Source of the DNA: Bacillus pseudomycoides DSM 12442
Lineage (GTDB): Bacteria > Bacillota > Bacilli > Bacillales > Bacillaceae_G
Direction: 5' to 3'
DNA length: 64,000 bases
Assembly: GCF_000161455.1 (NCBI RefSeq)
Contig: NZ_CM000745.1
Span: 316,598-380,597 of the forward strand
The notes under the pieces were generated by a model. That model was not told where the DNA came from, searched no databases, and saw nothing but the letters and a program-made list of their open reading frames with translations. How positions within the stretch are numbered: the stretch's first letter is position 1; each line of letters opens with the position of its first letter. This document shows positions 1-9,559 of this stretch, piece after piece. The position numbers and the translations under genes are program-made.

Positions 1-175
1 CACCCTCTATTTTTTTCTTTTTTTCTATTTCATAAATCACACATCAATAGTATAATTATTCATAATTATCTGTTTTATATTAAAATTCATATTAATTATT
101 CTGTTGTTTATAAGGCAGTATACACCTTGAATAATTAGATTATTCTTAATTTTATAATAGAGGGGGGATTGACGG

Positions 176-3100
176 ATGCCTAACAATACAAACAAATGGA
201 CACCGTCTTTATTTCGAAATTACGCAAATGCAGAACACGATGCGTGTGGAATCGTTTCCGTTATGGAAAAACAAAATGTTCCAACAAAAGAAAACATCGA
301 TCTTTGTATACAATCACTGATAAAAATGAATCACCGTGCTGGCTTTATTAATGGAGAAGGCGATGGTATTGGTGTTCATATCGACTTACCGAAAGCCCTT
401 TGGAAAGAAAAATTTAAAAATAGTGGATATAATCCAGCGATTGTGGACCATCCCCACTTTATCGTTGGACATTTTTTTCTAAACAAAAAAGAAAATCCTA
501 CTCTTTTAAAGAACAGTATTCGTAATAAATTAAACAATAAAAATTTCACCGTTCTCTTCGAAAGTGATAATGTTATAAATTCTGATGCACTTGGTCCTCT
601 TGGCAAACAAGAAGAACCGTTATTTTGGCAAATTGCTATTCTTTCAGAAACAAAAAATGAAGCCATCGACCAAGTACTATTCTCTTTAACAATTGAAATT
701 GAAGAAAATACAGCAATTCATGTTGCTTCATTAAGCCACGACCATGTTGTATACAAAGTTCTTGGCGCTGGCGATACACTTGTTGCCTACTATGATGATT
801 TACAACATTCACTTATTGCATCAACAATGACACTTGGACATAATCGCTATTCTACAAATACATTATCTAATTTCTTTCGCGTGCAACCATTTAGCATCCT
901 TGGACATAATGGTGAAATTAATACAATTTCCAAGTTACGTGATCAAGCCGAAATGATCGATGTACCACTTACTGCTGGAGGCAGTGATTCTCAAGATTTA
1001 AACCGCACCTTAGAAACACTTCTCGTTCACTACAACTACAGTCTATTTGAAGCAATGGATGTATTATTTCCACCAATTATTAATGAGATTAAATTATACG
1101 AGCCACATATGCAAGATTTATATACGTATATTCGTGAAGCATGGGGACATTTCGCCCAAGGGCCGGCCGGCATTATTTCACGTTATAAAGATGAAGCTGT
1201 TTTTAGTGTAGATTCACTTGGTTTGCGACCAGTTTGGAAAGTAGAAACAGAAAGTTCCTATATCTTTTCTTCTGAACCAGGTGTCGTATCACCATCTGAA
1301 TATGTAGCAGAACCAAAGTCACTTGCTCCCGGAGAAAAAGTAGGTTTGAAGTGGAATAAACAAGGTGCCCTCGTTCTCTACGAATATGAAACATACCAAG
1401 AAGAAGTATATAAACGCATGAAACAACGTATTAATTTTTCAGATTATCATTTCAACTTATCTATTCCAGCTATGGAAAAGGTCGAAGGGCTATCTAACCT
1501 CTCTCAAGTTGAAACAGAACAATATGTAGCTTTCGGCTGGGATCGCGAGCATATCCAACTTCTTGAACAGATGGCAACAAAAGGTGTTGAACCAATTCGT
1601 TCACTCGGCCATGACGCCCCTCTCGCTGCACTTGATACAGACAGACGAAACATTGCCGATTTTATAAAAGAAAGTGTTGCTGTTGTTACAAACCCAGCAA
1701 TCGATCGCGACCGAGAAATTGAACACTTCTCTACACGCACAGTACTAGGAGAACGTCCTAGCTTGTTTAGTGGTGAGCAGCAAACTTTTGTTACCGAACT
1801 TTTGTCACCGATTATACTAGAAGGTCATTTAGCACAATCGATTTCAGAAGATTTAGAAATCGTTTCATATGAACAACTTGTAAATCTATTTGCAATTCAT
1901 AGTACAGTTTACAAGTTATCTGTTTCCTTTCCAGCATCAGAAACTTTACAAGATGCATTAAATCGAATTAGTGCCGAAGCTACAGCAGCTATTAAAAAAG
2001 GTGCTTCTCTCTTATTGCTTGATGATGCAAAAGCTCATCAAAATGAACACTTATGGATCGATCCACATTTGATTACAGCTAAAATACATCAAGAACTAAC
2101 TGAGCACAAATTACGCCGAAAATGCTCCATTGTTATAAGATCCGGCGCTCTCCGTTCTTTACACGATATTGTTACACTGTACGGACTAGGTGCAGATGTT
2201 ATTAATCCATATTTAATGTTCGCAACCGTAAATGATGGGACAACGATACCAATTTCTAATTTATATAAAGCGCTAAACAAAGGTCTTGAAAAAGTCATTT
2301 CAACTATCGGTATCCATGAACTGCGTGGTTACGGCCGTCTCTTCTCTTCAATTGGTTTACACGAAGAAATTGCAAACATACTACAAATTACAAACTTTTT
2401 AGGATCACGTACTGTAGCATTTTCACTTGAATCTTTAGCAGAAGACGCTAAAGTCCGGGCACTTGATTATAACAACCCAAAAGTTAGAATGCGAAAAACG
2501 TTTCATATATTCCCTCGTATTTGGAAAGCAATTGGTGATGTGGCAAAAGGGAATGCTTACGATAATTATCGGGAGAAATTAACTGAGGTAGAAGATAAGA
2601 ATCCGATTGCAATTCGTCACCTTGTCCAAATGAAAGAAGCAGAGCAACCAGTGCCGACTGAGCATGTTTCAATTGGCGTAAAAAATCATGACTTGCCGTT
2701 TATTATTAGTTCGATGTCATTTGGATCCCAAAATGAAATTGCATTCCGCGCTTATGCAGAGGCGGCAGACCGTCTCAATATGATTAGTTTAAACGGTGAA
2801 GGCGGAGAAATTAAAGATATGATTGGTAAATACCCACATACACGCGGCCAACAAATTGCATCAGGACGTTTTGGGGTGAATGCCGAACTGTTAAATTCAT
2901 CAAATTTAATTGAAATCAAAATTGGTCAAGGAGCAAAACCTGGTGAAGGGGGACATTTGCCTGGATCAAAGGTAACTTCTAAAATTGCAGAAGCTCGTAA
3001 TGCAACAATTGGTTCGGACTTGATTTCTCCTTCCAATAACCATGATATTTACTCGATTGAAGACTTAGCACAAATTATTACTGAAATTAAAACAGCCAAT

Positions 3101-4612
3101 CAACTTGCAAGAGTCGCGGTCAAAGTTCCAGTTGTCCCTAATATCGGAACGATCGCTGTAGGAATTGCAAAAGCTGGTGCTGATTTTATTAATATTAGCG
3201 GCTTTGATGGTGGAACAGGTGCCGCTCGTATTCATGCACTGCAACATGTAGGCCTTCCAGTTGAAATCGGAGTAAAAGCTGCACACAACGCTCTATTAGA
3301 AGCAAATATGAGACACAACGTAGAGATTTGGGCAGATGGTGGTATCCGCAGTGTAAATGATGCACTTAAAATTATGCTTCTTGGTGCAAACCGTATTGGA
3401 TTCGGTACTTTATCCATGATTGCAATCGGTTGTACAACGTGCCGGGGCTGTCACTTAGATACGTGTCATGTTGGTATTGCAACACAAATCGAATCCGAAG
3501 CGCAGGCAAAAGAACATGGACTACGTCGCTTCGTTCCGCGGCAATTTGAAAATGCTGTAGAAGGTTTATTGCACCTATTTACTACTTTCGGAACAGAACT
3601 TAAACGTTTAACCGGTGGACTCGGTTATACGAACTTACAAGAAATTGTTGGTCGCTCTGATTTGCTAGAACAAACGCGAGGCACAGAACTATTAGATTTA
3701 CAAAATTTATTACAAACATTAGACAGTACATCCTACATGATAACAGGAGCAGCCCAGCAACAACATTATGCAACAACTGATTCTTTCCAATCAAAAGAGC
3801 TAGTTGGTGTTGGTGTGGATCAACGCGTAATGGGTGGTCTTGAATCATGCTACCGAGTCCGCAGTAAATTATATGACAACAATACACTGGAACCAATTAC
3901 ACTAAAATACACAAATGGCTCCGTTCCCGGAAACGGATTAGGTGCCTACAATAGTGAAAACTTATTTATTCACGTCAATGGTGGTGCACAAGATGGTATC
4001 GGAAAAACCTCATTTGGCGGTGGCATTTATATCACAAAAGCAAGAGGAAAAGATGGAACATACTATAACGGTTCTGTCGGAAAAGGATTCGGGTATGGTG
4101 CACAAAAAGGAACTTTATATGTGCAAGGTAACGCTGATGCACGTGCTGGCATCCGCTTATCTGGAGCAGATATGATCATCGGGGGAAGAATCACAAAACC
4201 ACTTCGAGAAAAAGAACACGGGAATCTCGGTGTTCATGCAAATATTAAAGGCTTTGCTTTTGAATATATGACAAACGGTCGCGCACTCGTTCTTGGTGAT
4301 CCTGGCCCATGGATTTGTGCAGGTATGACTGGTGGTGTCGTTTATTTACGCCATCAACCTAAACTTGGTTTAACAGAAGCTGCTTTGCGAAGAAGAATTG
4401 CAAAAGGAGCGAATGTAACATTACGTGAACTTAGCAAAAACGGGGAATCAGACATCACAGAATTATTATTAGACTACGTTCGTGTATTAAAGGAGCATGA
4501 ACAATATGAAGAAGCTGCTCTCTTAACCCCATTATTAGAGGACATTCAGTCTCACTTTTATGAAGTCATTCCGAAAAAAGAGCAAGCAGATCCATCTATT
4601 TCGACTGAATAA
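176..4612 (+). CDS. gltB: Glutamate synthase, large (glutaminase/FMN) subunit
   Basis: Catalyses transfer of the glutamine amide to 2-oxoglutarate, giving two glutamates in cytosolic nitrogen assimilation. Domains in order: a short propeptide followed by Cys24 (HDACGIV), the expected N-terminal nucleophile of the class II amidotransferase domain (about 24-430); a central domain; the FMN-binding synthase barrel (about 800-1190); the [3Fe-4S] cysteine cluster CTTCRGCHLDTC (about 1086-1097); and the Gly-rich beta-helix (about 1230-1420). At 1478 residues it is slightly shorter than the usual about 1500. The ATG follows a GAGGGGGGAT ribosome site. B. subtilis calls this subunit GltA. No small NADPH subunit follows, so its electron-donating partner must be encoded elsewhere. 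Product identity is firm. Confidence 0.96.
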   Translation: MPNNTNKWTPSLFRNYANAEHDACGIVSVMEKQNVPTKENIDLCIQSLIKMNHRAGFINGEGDGIGVHIDLPKALWKEKFKNSGYNPAIVDHPHFIVGHFFLNKKENPTLLKNSIRNKLNNKNFTVLFESDNVINSDALGPLGKQEEPLFWQIAILSETKNEAIDQVLFSLTIEIEENTAIHVASLSHDHVVYKVLGAGDTLVAYYDDLQHSLIASTMTLGHNRYSTNTLSNFFRVQPFSILGHNGEINTISKLRDQAEMIDVPLTAGGSDSQDLNRTLETLLVHYNYSLFEAMDVLFPPIINEIKLYEPHMQDLYTYIREAWGHFAQGPAGIISRYKDEAVFSVDSLGLRPVWKVETESSYIFSSEPGVVSPSEYVAEPKSLAPGEKVGLKWNKQGALVLYEYETYQEEVYKRMKQRINFSDYHFNLSIPAMEKVEGLSNLSQVETEQYVAFGWDREHIQLLEQMATKGVEPIRSLGHDAPLAALDTDRRNIADFIKESVAVVTNPAIDRDREIEHFSTRTVLGERPSLFSGEQQTFVTELLSPIILEGHLAQSISEDLEIVSYEQLVNLFAIHSTVYKLSVSFPASETLQDALNRISAEATAAIKKGASLLLLDDAKAHQNEHLWIDPHLITAKIHQELTEHKLRRKCSIVIRSGALRSLHDIVTLYGLGADVINPYLMFATVNDGTTIPISNLYKALNKGLEKVISTIGIHELRGYGRLFSSIGLHEEIANILQITNFLGSRTVAFSLESLAEDAKVRALDYNNPKVRMRKTFHIFPRIWKAIGDVAKGNAYDNYREKLTEVEDKNPIAIRHLVQMKEAEQPVPTEHVSIGVKNHDLPFIISSMSFGSQNEIAFRAYAEAADRLNMISLNGEGGEIKDMIGKYPHTRGQQIASGRFGVNAELLNSSNLIEIKIGQGAKPGEGGHLPGSKVTSKIAEARNATIGSDLISPSNNHDIYSIEDLAQIITEIKTANQLARVAVKVPVVPNIGTIAVGIAKAGADFINISGFDGGTGAARIHALQHVGLPVEIGVKAAHNALLEANMRHNVEIWADGGIRSVNDALKIMLLGANRIGFGTLSMIAIGCTTCRGCHLDTCHVGIATQIESEAQAKEHGLRRFVPRQFENAVEGLLHLFTTFGTELKRLTGGLGYTNLQEIVGRSDLLEQTRGTELLDLQNLLQTLDSTSYMITGAAQQQHYATTDSFQSKELVGVGVDQRVMGGLESCYRVRSKLYDNNTLEPITLKYTNGSVPGNGLGAYNSENLFIHVNGGAQDGIGKTSFGGGIYITKARGKDGTYYNGSVGKGFGYGAQKGTLYVQGNADARAGIRLSGADMIIGGRITKPLREKEHGNLGVHANIKGFAFEYMTNGRALVLGDPGPWICAGMTGGVVYLRHQPKLGLTEAALRRRIAKGANVTLRELSKNGESDITELLLDYVRVLKEHEQYEEAALLTPLLEDIQSHFYEVIPKKEQADPSISTE

Positions 4613-4672
4613 TTTCCATTTGCTTAAAATTGACTAAGTGAGCATCACATAGTAATCTATAATAACAATTTG

Positions 4673-4701
4673 AAAACCTGCTGAAATTCAGCAGGTTTTT
4701 T
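4673..4701 (+). terminator. Rho-independent terminator after glutamate synthase
   Basis: Perfect hairpin AACCTGCTG / CAGCAGGTT with a 5-nt loop followed by a T run. It closes the monocistronic glutamate synthase transcript. Confidence 0.85.
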
Positions 4702-4705
4702 CACT

Positions 4706-4850
4706 AAAAAAGAAGGATAAAGAGAGCCGAGCAGTTCGAGGCACGGAAGCCAGGAGGATACGGAGTGTAGCTTATACTACATGAGTACCGGACTGGCGAC
4801 GTAACGAAGAATCGCGACAGCTATCTTTACCGGACTTTTTGAACATCACT
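4706..4850. repeat. Probable B. cereus-group intergenic repeat
   Basis: About 145 bp, clearly richer in G+C than the flanking AT-rich spacer and without an open frame. It ends in CTTTTTGAACATC, close to the tail of the hairpin after the PTS gene at 31.25 kb. From memory this block recurs between genes in this group. Only one full copy is in the window, so the family assignment is inference. Confidence 0.45.
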
Positions 4851-4860
4851 AAAATATCAC

Positions 4861-4909
4861 TTGCTAACATATTGTAATGAATGTATAGTATCATGTTGTA
4901 CATTCATTA
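4861..4909 (+). promoter_or_regulatory. Candidate promoter overlapped by a perfect 11-bp inverted repeat
   Basis: A -35 TTGCTA (4861-4866) and -10 TATAGT (4884-4889) are spaced by 17 bp. An inverted repeat TAATGAATGTA (4875-4885) / TACATTCATTA (4899-4909) with a 13-bp spacer covers the -10 region. This is the geometry of a dimeric repressor operator controlling the exporter gene at 4940. The regulator is not identifiable from this window. Confidence 0.5.
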
Positions 4910-4939
4910 TGACAAGAGAGAAAGGATATTAAAAAGGGT

Positions 4940-6028
4940 ATGAAACTTGGTGCTCGCATTTTAAAAACGGGTATTGCCATTACATTAGCTTTATTTGCTT
5001 GTACTCTGCTCCAATTACCGAGTCCAGTATTTGCGGGGATTTCAGCAATTTTTGCTGTACAGCCATCTGTATATCGCTCGTATTTGACAGCACTCGAACA
5101 AATCCAAGCAAACGTAATTGGTGCAGTATTCGCTATCGGATTTGCATTTGCTTTTGGACACAATCCTTTTATTATTGGATTAACTTGTATATTAGTTATT
5201 GCTCTTACACTACAATTACGTTTAGAAAATACAATATCAATTGCTTTAGTGACGGTTATTGCGATTATGGAATATCAAGGAGCAAACTTCTTTGACTTCG
5301 CTCTGCTTCGCTTTGCAACCATTATGGTCGGTATTGTCGCGGCTTCACTTGTAAATTTAATGTTTATGCCGCCAAAATACGAAACAAAACTATATCATCG
5401 TATCGTTGATAACACCGAAGAAATTGTGAAATGGATTCGTATGAACAGCAGACAAGCTTCTGATTTTACAACACTAAAAACAGATATTGATCGTATGAAA
5501 GAAAAAATGATTAAATTAAATCATTACTACTTACTTTACAAAGAAGAAAGAAGCTATACGAAAAAAGTACAATTTGCAAAAATTCGTAAGCTCGTCTTAT
5601 TTAGACAAATGTTAGCAACAACGAGTCGTGCATTAAGTACATTAAAAGCATTACATCGCACTGAAAACGAATTACGATATATGCCTGAACCATTTCAAGA
5701 ATCCATTCAAAATGAATTAGATTCATTAACACACTATCATGAACAAGTTTTGTTAAAATTTATTGGCAAAGCGAAAAAACAACAGTCTGTTGAGATGCTT
5801 GATGAAGTAGAAACTGGTAAGCAGGAATTAATCGATATATTTATGGACTATCAAAATAAAGATAATGAAGAATCATATAAAATATGGTTACATCTCTTCC
5901 CTCTTATTTCTTCAATTATTAATTACAGTGAAGAAGTTGAACATTTAGATTTACTTGTAGATAGTTTTTATACGTATCACAAACCCGAAGACGAACTACA
6001 AATTGATGAAAAAAAAGAAGATGAATGA
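4940..6028 (+). CDS. Aromatic acid exporter family (ArAE/DUF939-type) membrane protein
   Basis: 362 residues. The N-terminal half (about 10-145) is strongly hydrophobic with several membrane segments, including the family-like stretch GISAIFAVQPSVYRS. The C-terminal half is a charged, helical cytoplasmic domain (about 150-350). This architecture matches the YqjA/ArAE group of Bacillus putative aromatic or organic acid exporters. The gene stands alone behind a candidate operator-promoter and converges with the ABC exporter gene, sharing its terminator. The substrate is unknown, and expression is probably controlled by a repressor acting at the upstream inverted repeat (inference). Confidence 0.75.
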   Translation: MKLGARILKTGIAITLALFACTLLQLPSPVFAGISAIFAVQPSVYRSYLTALEQIQANVIGAVFAIGFAFAFGHNPFIIGLTCILVIALTLQLRLENTISIALVTVIAIMEYQGANFFDFALLRFATIMVGIVAASLVNLMFMPPKYETKLYHRIVDNTEEIVKWIRMNSRQASDFTTLKTDIDRMKEKMIKLNHYYLLYKEERSYTKKVQFAKIRKLVLFRQMLATTSRALSTLKALHRTENELRYMPEPFQESIQNELDSLTHYHEQVLLKFIGKAKKQQSVEMLDEVETGKQELIDIFMDYQNKDNEESYKIWLHLFPLISSIINYSEEVEHLDLLVDSFYTYHKPEDELQIDEKKEDE

Positions 6029-6034
6029 AAAAAC

Positions 6035-6062
6035 AGCCCCTTTACGCCAAAGGGGCTTTTTC
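6035..6062. terminator. Bidirectional terminator
   Basis: Hairpin AGCCCCTTT / AAAGGGGCT flanked by A and T runs on both sides. It serves the exporter gene on the plus strand and the ABC transporter gene on the minus strand. Confidence 0.88.
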
Positions 6063-7802
6063 TTCTATATGTTGAATTTGATATAAATCATAATAAAATC
6101 CTCGTTTTTGCATTAATTGTTCATGAGAACCCTTTTCTTTTATTTCACCATCTTCGATATATATGATCGTATCCACATGTGTAATAGTTGCCAATCTATG
6201 AGCAATGATTATTGTTGTACGGTCCGCAGCTAATGTTTGAAGAGCCTCTTGAATATGTCTTTCGTTCTCTAAGTCTAAAGCCGATGTTGCTTCGTCTAAT
6301 ATAAGTAAAGAAGGATTTTTCAAGAAGACACGTGCAATCGCTACACGCTGTCTTTGTCCACCAGACAACTTTACGCCTCTTTCTCCCACAACTGTATCGT
6401 ATCCATCTGGTAGATTCATAATAAAATTATGAATCTGCGCTGCTTTTGCAGCCGCAATAACTTCCTCTTTCGTTGCTTTCGGGTTTCCATATAAAATATT
6501 AGATTGAATCGTATCACTAAATAACAGATTATCTTGCAAGACAATACCGATATGACTACGTAAATTTCTTACATTATACTCTCTCACATTCACACCATCT
6601 ACATAAATCGCACCGCTAGAAACATCATAAAATCTTGGAATTAAACTAGCTAAGGATGACTTTCCACCTCCACTCGCTCCAACGAGGGCAATTTTTTCTC
6701 CAGAACGAATTGAGAAAGAAAGGTCATGTAGTACATCTTTTTCATCAGTATTATACCGAAAGGAAACTTGATCAAATACAATTTCACCAGAAAGCTTTTT
6801 TGCTTCAATTGCATTTGGAGTATTTACAATATCATACTTTTCATCTAACAGTTCAAACACTCGATCCATTGATGCAAATGATTGTGTGAGTGTTGTAGAA
6901 GAGTTAACAAGGCGGCGTAATGGACTATATAAACTATCCATATAGCCAACAAAAGCAACCATCGTTCCAAGTGTTAAAGAGCCTTGAATCACTTCATATG
7001 CCGCAAACGCAATAACGAGTAACGGTCCTAAATCCGTTAACGTATTCACTGTAGAAAATGTCCGTGCTGTCCAGCTTGTATGTGTTAATGCCTTTGTTAA
7101 AAAATCATTATTTTTCTTTTCAAACTGCCCTTTTTCATACTCTTCTAATGCAAAACTACGCGTCACTTGCATCCCTTGGATACGCTCATGTAAATAACCT
7201 TGCATCGTTGCCAATGCTTGTGAACGCTCTCTCGTTAATTTACGAAGACGCCCGAAAAAATATTTCACTGCAACTGCATAAATCGGCAAAATTAACAATG
7301 CAACAAGCGTTAATTTTATATTCATAGAAAACATAACTACAATTGCAATAAAAATTGTAGCTGTATCAAGCCAGACATTCATAAGTCCTGTAATAACAAA
7401 ATCCTTCGTCTGCTCTACATCATGGATTACACGCGAAATAATTTCACCTGTTTTTGTATTTGAATAGTAGCGTAAACTTAACTTTTGTAGATGACCAAAA
7501 ATATGTTTTCGTAAGTCGTAAAGTACTGTATTACCAATACGCTGTGCAAAATATTGACGATAATATTCAACAGGTGGTCTCAGTACACCAAAAATAAAAA
7601 AGGCAATCCCGATTGCTGTTATCAATTGTGATGTTTTTTCCTGAAGTGATCCACCACCTTGAATGACATCATCAATAATATACTTTAATAACCACGGCAT
7701 AATAAGCGGAATACCAAACTTAATGAGTCCAATAATAATTGTAATTGTAATAAGCCATCGATATGGTTTTACAAATTGTAAGTATCGATTTATTCCTCTC
7801 AT
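6042..7802 (-). CDS. ygaD: ABC exporter, fused membrane and ATPase domains (YgaD-like)
   Basis: 586 residues. There is an N-terminal six-helix exporter domain (about 15-300) and a C-terminal nucleotide-binding domain with Walker A GASGGGKSS, signature LSGGQRQR, Walker B LLILDEATSALD and switch histidine IIIAHR. It is a half-transporter expected to work as a dimer in drug or lipid efflux; the substrate is unknown. The start follows AAGGGGGGATC. It lies directly downstream of the DUF402 phosphatase gene, the same order as B. subtilis ygaC-ygaD, which supports the name. The family is certain; orthology to YgaD rests on gene order. Confidence 0.9.
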   Translation of the reverse strand: MRGINRYLQFVKPYRWLITITIIIGLIKFGIPLIMPWLLKYIIDDVIQGGGSLQEKTSQLITAIGIAFFIFGVLRPPVEYYRQYFAQRIGNTVLYDLRKHIFGHLQKLSLRYYSNTKTGEIISRVIHDVEQTKDFVITGLMNVWLDTATIFIAIVVMFSMNIKLTLVALLILPIYAVAVKYFFGRLRKLTRERSQALATMQGYLHERIQGMQVTRSFALEEYEKGQFEKKNNDFLTKALTHTSWTARTFSTVNTLTDLGPLLVIAFAAYEVIQGSLTLGTMVAFVGYMDSLYSPLRRLVNSSTTLTQSFASMDRVFELLDEKYDIVNTPNAIEAKKLSGEIVFDQVSFRYNTDEKDVLHDLSFSIRSGEKIALVGASGGGKSSLASLIPRFYDVSSGAIYVDGVNVREYNVRNLRSHIGIVLQDNLLFSDTIQSNILYGNPKATKEEVIAAAKAAQIHNFIMNLPDGYDTVVGERGVKLSGGQRQRVAIARVFLKNPSLLILDEATSALDLENERHIQEALQTLAADRTTIIIAHRLATITHVDTIIYIEDGEIKEKGSHEQLMQKRGFYYDLYQIQHIEEKAPLA

Positions 7803-7821
7803 ATGATCCCCCCTTAATAGG

Positions 7822-7854
7822 ACAAACCTGCCGGGAAAACCCCTGCAGGTTTGT
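7822..7854 (-). terminator. Inverted repeat between ntdP and the ABC transporter gene
   Basis: Arms ACAAACCTGC / GCAGGTTTGT are perfect over 10 bp with a GC-rich inner part. There is no clear T run on the minus side, so it may be a weak terminator or an mRNA processing hairpin that sets the ratio of the two genes. Confidence 0.5.
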
Positions 7855-7855
7855 T

Positions 7856-8386
7856 CTAATCTCTATACATTAAATATCGTTCATACCACATATCTACAAA
7901 ATCTGGCGCGAATGGTCCTTTTCTTTGATGAATCCACTGCGTTAAATACTCTACATTTCTTTTTAGAATCGTATCAATTACTGGAGGATAATTCATCATC
8001 TGACTATGCTTTTCATACTCATCTTCATCTAAAAGTGTATATGTCATATCTGGATATACCTTAATATCCAAATCATAATCAATATACTTTAATGCTTCAA
8101 AGTCATATGCAAATGGAGAGCTTAAATTACAATAATAATACACTCCCTCTTCTCTTAACATACCGATTACATTAAACCAATAATTTGAATGAAAATAACA
8201 AATTGCAGGCTCACGCGTAATCCATGTTCGACCATCTGATTCGGTTACTACAGTCCGATCATTTGCACCAATTACAAGACTTTGTGTCCCTTTTAAAATT
8301 GTAGTTTCTTCCCACATTCTATGAATGAAACCATTATGTTTATAACTATGTATTTGTATTTTTTCTCCTTCTTTGGGAAATCCCAT
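7856..8386 (-). CDS. ntdP: Nucleoside tri-/diphosphate phosphatase, DUF402 family (YgaC/NtdP)
   Basis: 176 residues, the usual family length. It has the DUF402 pattern: an N-terminal beta-rich part with HSYKHNGFIHRMWEET, then acidic residues in YDFEALKYIDYDLDIKVYPD that would bind divalent metal, and an EDEYEKH stretch. Family members hydrolyse the terminal phosphate of nucleoside tri- and diphosphates in the cytosol. The start follows AAGAAGGGAG. It sits between ygaB and ygaD as in B. subtilis. No signal peptide or membrane segment is visible. Confidence 0.88.
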   Translation of the reverse strand: MGFPKEGEKIQIHSYKHNGFIHRMWEETTILKGTQSLVIGANDRTVVTESDGRTWITREPAICYFHSNYWFNVIGMLREEGVYYYCNLSSPFAYDFEALKYIDYDLDIKVYPDMTYTLLDEDEYEKHSQMMNYPPVIDTILKRNVEYLTQWIHQRKGPFAPDFVDMWYERYLMYRD

Positions 8387-8578
8387 ACGTTCTCCCTTCT
8401 TTCACTGTGAATGCTCTTCTAAAGTTGTCCCAACTAGTATCGTTCCTTTTAAAAACGTATTGAGCCGAATTCACTTTTTTTCTATTATAACTTTTTTGTC
8501 AAAATTTTAAAACTAAACCGACACAATCCAGCTTTCGTAAAACCTTATTACTCTCCATTGACAAATCCTGATGCGACA

Positions 8579-8613
8579 AAAAGCCCTTTTTCATAAATTA
8601 AGAAAGGGCTTTT
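8579..8613 (-). terminator. Terminator after ygaB
   Basis: Hairpin AAAAGCCCTTT / AAAGGGCTTTT followed on the minus strand by a T run. The remaining spacer up to the ntdP start (8387-8578) holds only AT-rich promoter-like sequence. Confidence 0.85.
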
Positions 8614-8643
8614 CCAACTAAAGCATCCGGATACATCACTTCT

Positions 8644-8898
8644 TTAGTTAGAAATTATTTTTTCAGTTTCAAAAGAGTGAATCACTTCATTTGTTTGTTG
8701 CTCAAATTTTTCATGCAAAAGCTTCAATGCTTGTTCCGTTTTGTGTATTTCTTGACGAATAAAATGCAACTCTTTTTTATCATCTTTTTCTTGTTCACTT
8801 GTTTCGATCTGTTGGTACTTCTCTAAATGCGCTTGTAATTTCAACAACTCATCCATTGTTTGCAATTGTTCTCCTACCAACTTATCAAATGAATTCAT
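8644..8898 (-). CDS. ygaB: YgaB-like small coiled-coil protein
   Basis: 84 residues, highly charged and predicted as two long helices with heptad-like Leu spacing (MDELLKLQAHLEKYQQIE and TEQALKLLHEKFEQQTNEV). No enzymatic motif, signal peptide or membrane segment is present. The start follows ACAGGGGGTAAATA. Its position between sspE and the DUF402 gene matches B. subtilis ygaB; the function is unknown. Identification rests mainly on gene order and size. Confidence 0.75.
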   Translation of the reverse strand: MNSFDKLVGEQLQTMDELLKLQAHLEKYQQIETSEQEKDDKKELHFIRQEIHKTEQALKLLHEKFEQQTNEVIHSFETEKIISN

Positions 8899-9107
8899 TA
8901 TTTACCCCCTGTTTTTAATAAATTCCAACATCTATTCATACAGGATACATCGCTACTAAATATTTTCTAATGTCCTATCTCCTTCTCCTTTGACTACATT
9001 TGTTGACTTATTAGAAGTTATGTCGGCTCCCTCAACAAAATTCTTAAAGCAATCGACCTTAAACTATCACTAGTAATTTTCCCCCTGTCATAATCACATT
9101 ACCAAAC
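8899..9107. other. Spacer between ygaB and sspE, no convincing gene
   Basis: About 210 bp of AT-rich sequence upstream of ygaB. Short open frames lack ribosome sites. It presumably contains the ygaB promoter; no inverted repeat other than the sspE terminator was found. Confidence 0.5.
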
Positions 9108-9147
9108 AAAGAAAACACTTCTCTTGAATCGAGAAGTGTTTTTCTTT
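9108..9147 (-). terminator. Terminator after sspE
   Basis: Long hairpin with arms AACACTTCTC / GAGAAGTGTT extended by A/T pairing, ending directly at the sspE stop codon. Confidence 0.88.
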
Positions 9148-9148
9148 G

Positions 9149-9436
9149 TTATTGATTCGTGCTAGAAGATTGTGATTTTTTTGCTGCTGATTGTGCATTT
9201 TGTTGTTTCACTGCTTGCACATCTGTGTCAGTTGCAAACTCTGTGCCGTAGCTAGCATTTGCACTTTGAACACCAGCGCTAGAAGCCTGTGCTTTTTTCG
9301 CTTCTGATTGTGCATTTTGTTGTTTTACTGCTTGTACATTTGTCTCAGTTGCAAACTCTGTACCATAGCTAGCATTTGTACTTTGAATGCTAGCACCAGA
9401 AGTTGCTTTGTTATAAGCTTGTTGTTTTTTACTCAT
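9149..9436 (-). CDS. sspE: Gamma-type small acid-soluble spore protein
   Basis: 95 residues from MSKKQQAYNKA. It contains two near-identical repeats, each with SANASYGTEFAT, then DVQAVKQQNAQS and AKK/Ala-rich linkers, the hallmark of gamma-type SASP. These proteins fill the spore core as an amino acid reserve and are degraded on germination. The ATG at 9436 was chosen over the longer frame because GGAGGTGAGAAAG lies just upstream, and the extra 14 residues are hydrophobic and unlike the family. Gene order next to ygaB agrees with B. subtilis. Expression is expected in the forespore under sigma-G. Confidence 0.95.
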   Translation of the reverse strand: MSKKQQAYNKATSGASIQSTNASYGTEFATETNVQAVKQQNAQSEAKKAQASSAGVQSANASYGTEFATDTDVQAVKQQNAQSAAKKSQSSSTNQ

Positions 9437-9559
9437 CTTTCTCACCTCCACAATCAATAATGTAACCAACCCTTTCAAAAGATATCCGCAATTTTATTTT
9501 TTAATTTACGCATACATCTCCCTAGGCTCATTCAAACTACATATGATGGAGGTGTACAC

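Noticed and set aside
127..158. Promoter TTGAAT / TATAAT upstream of glutamate synthase
   Set aside because: Spacing is 20 bp and the -10 abuts the ribosome site; the real promoter is probably elsewhere in the AT-rich 1-175 region.
3600..3896. 98-codon minus-strand frame inside glutamate synthase
   Set aside because: Shadow of the coding frame; no ribosome site and the plus-strand protein is conserved throughout.
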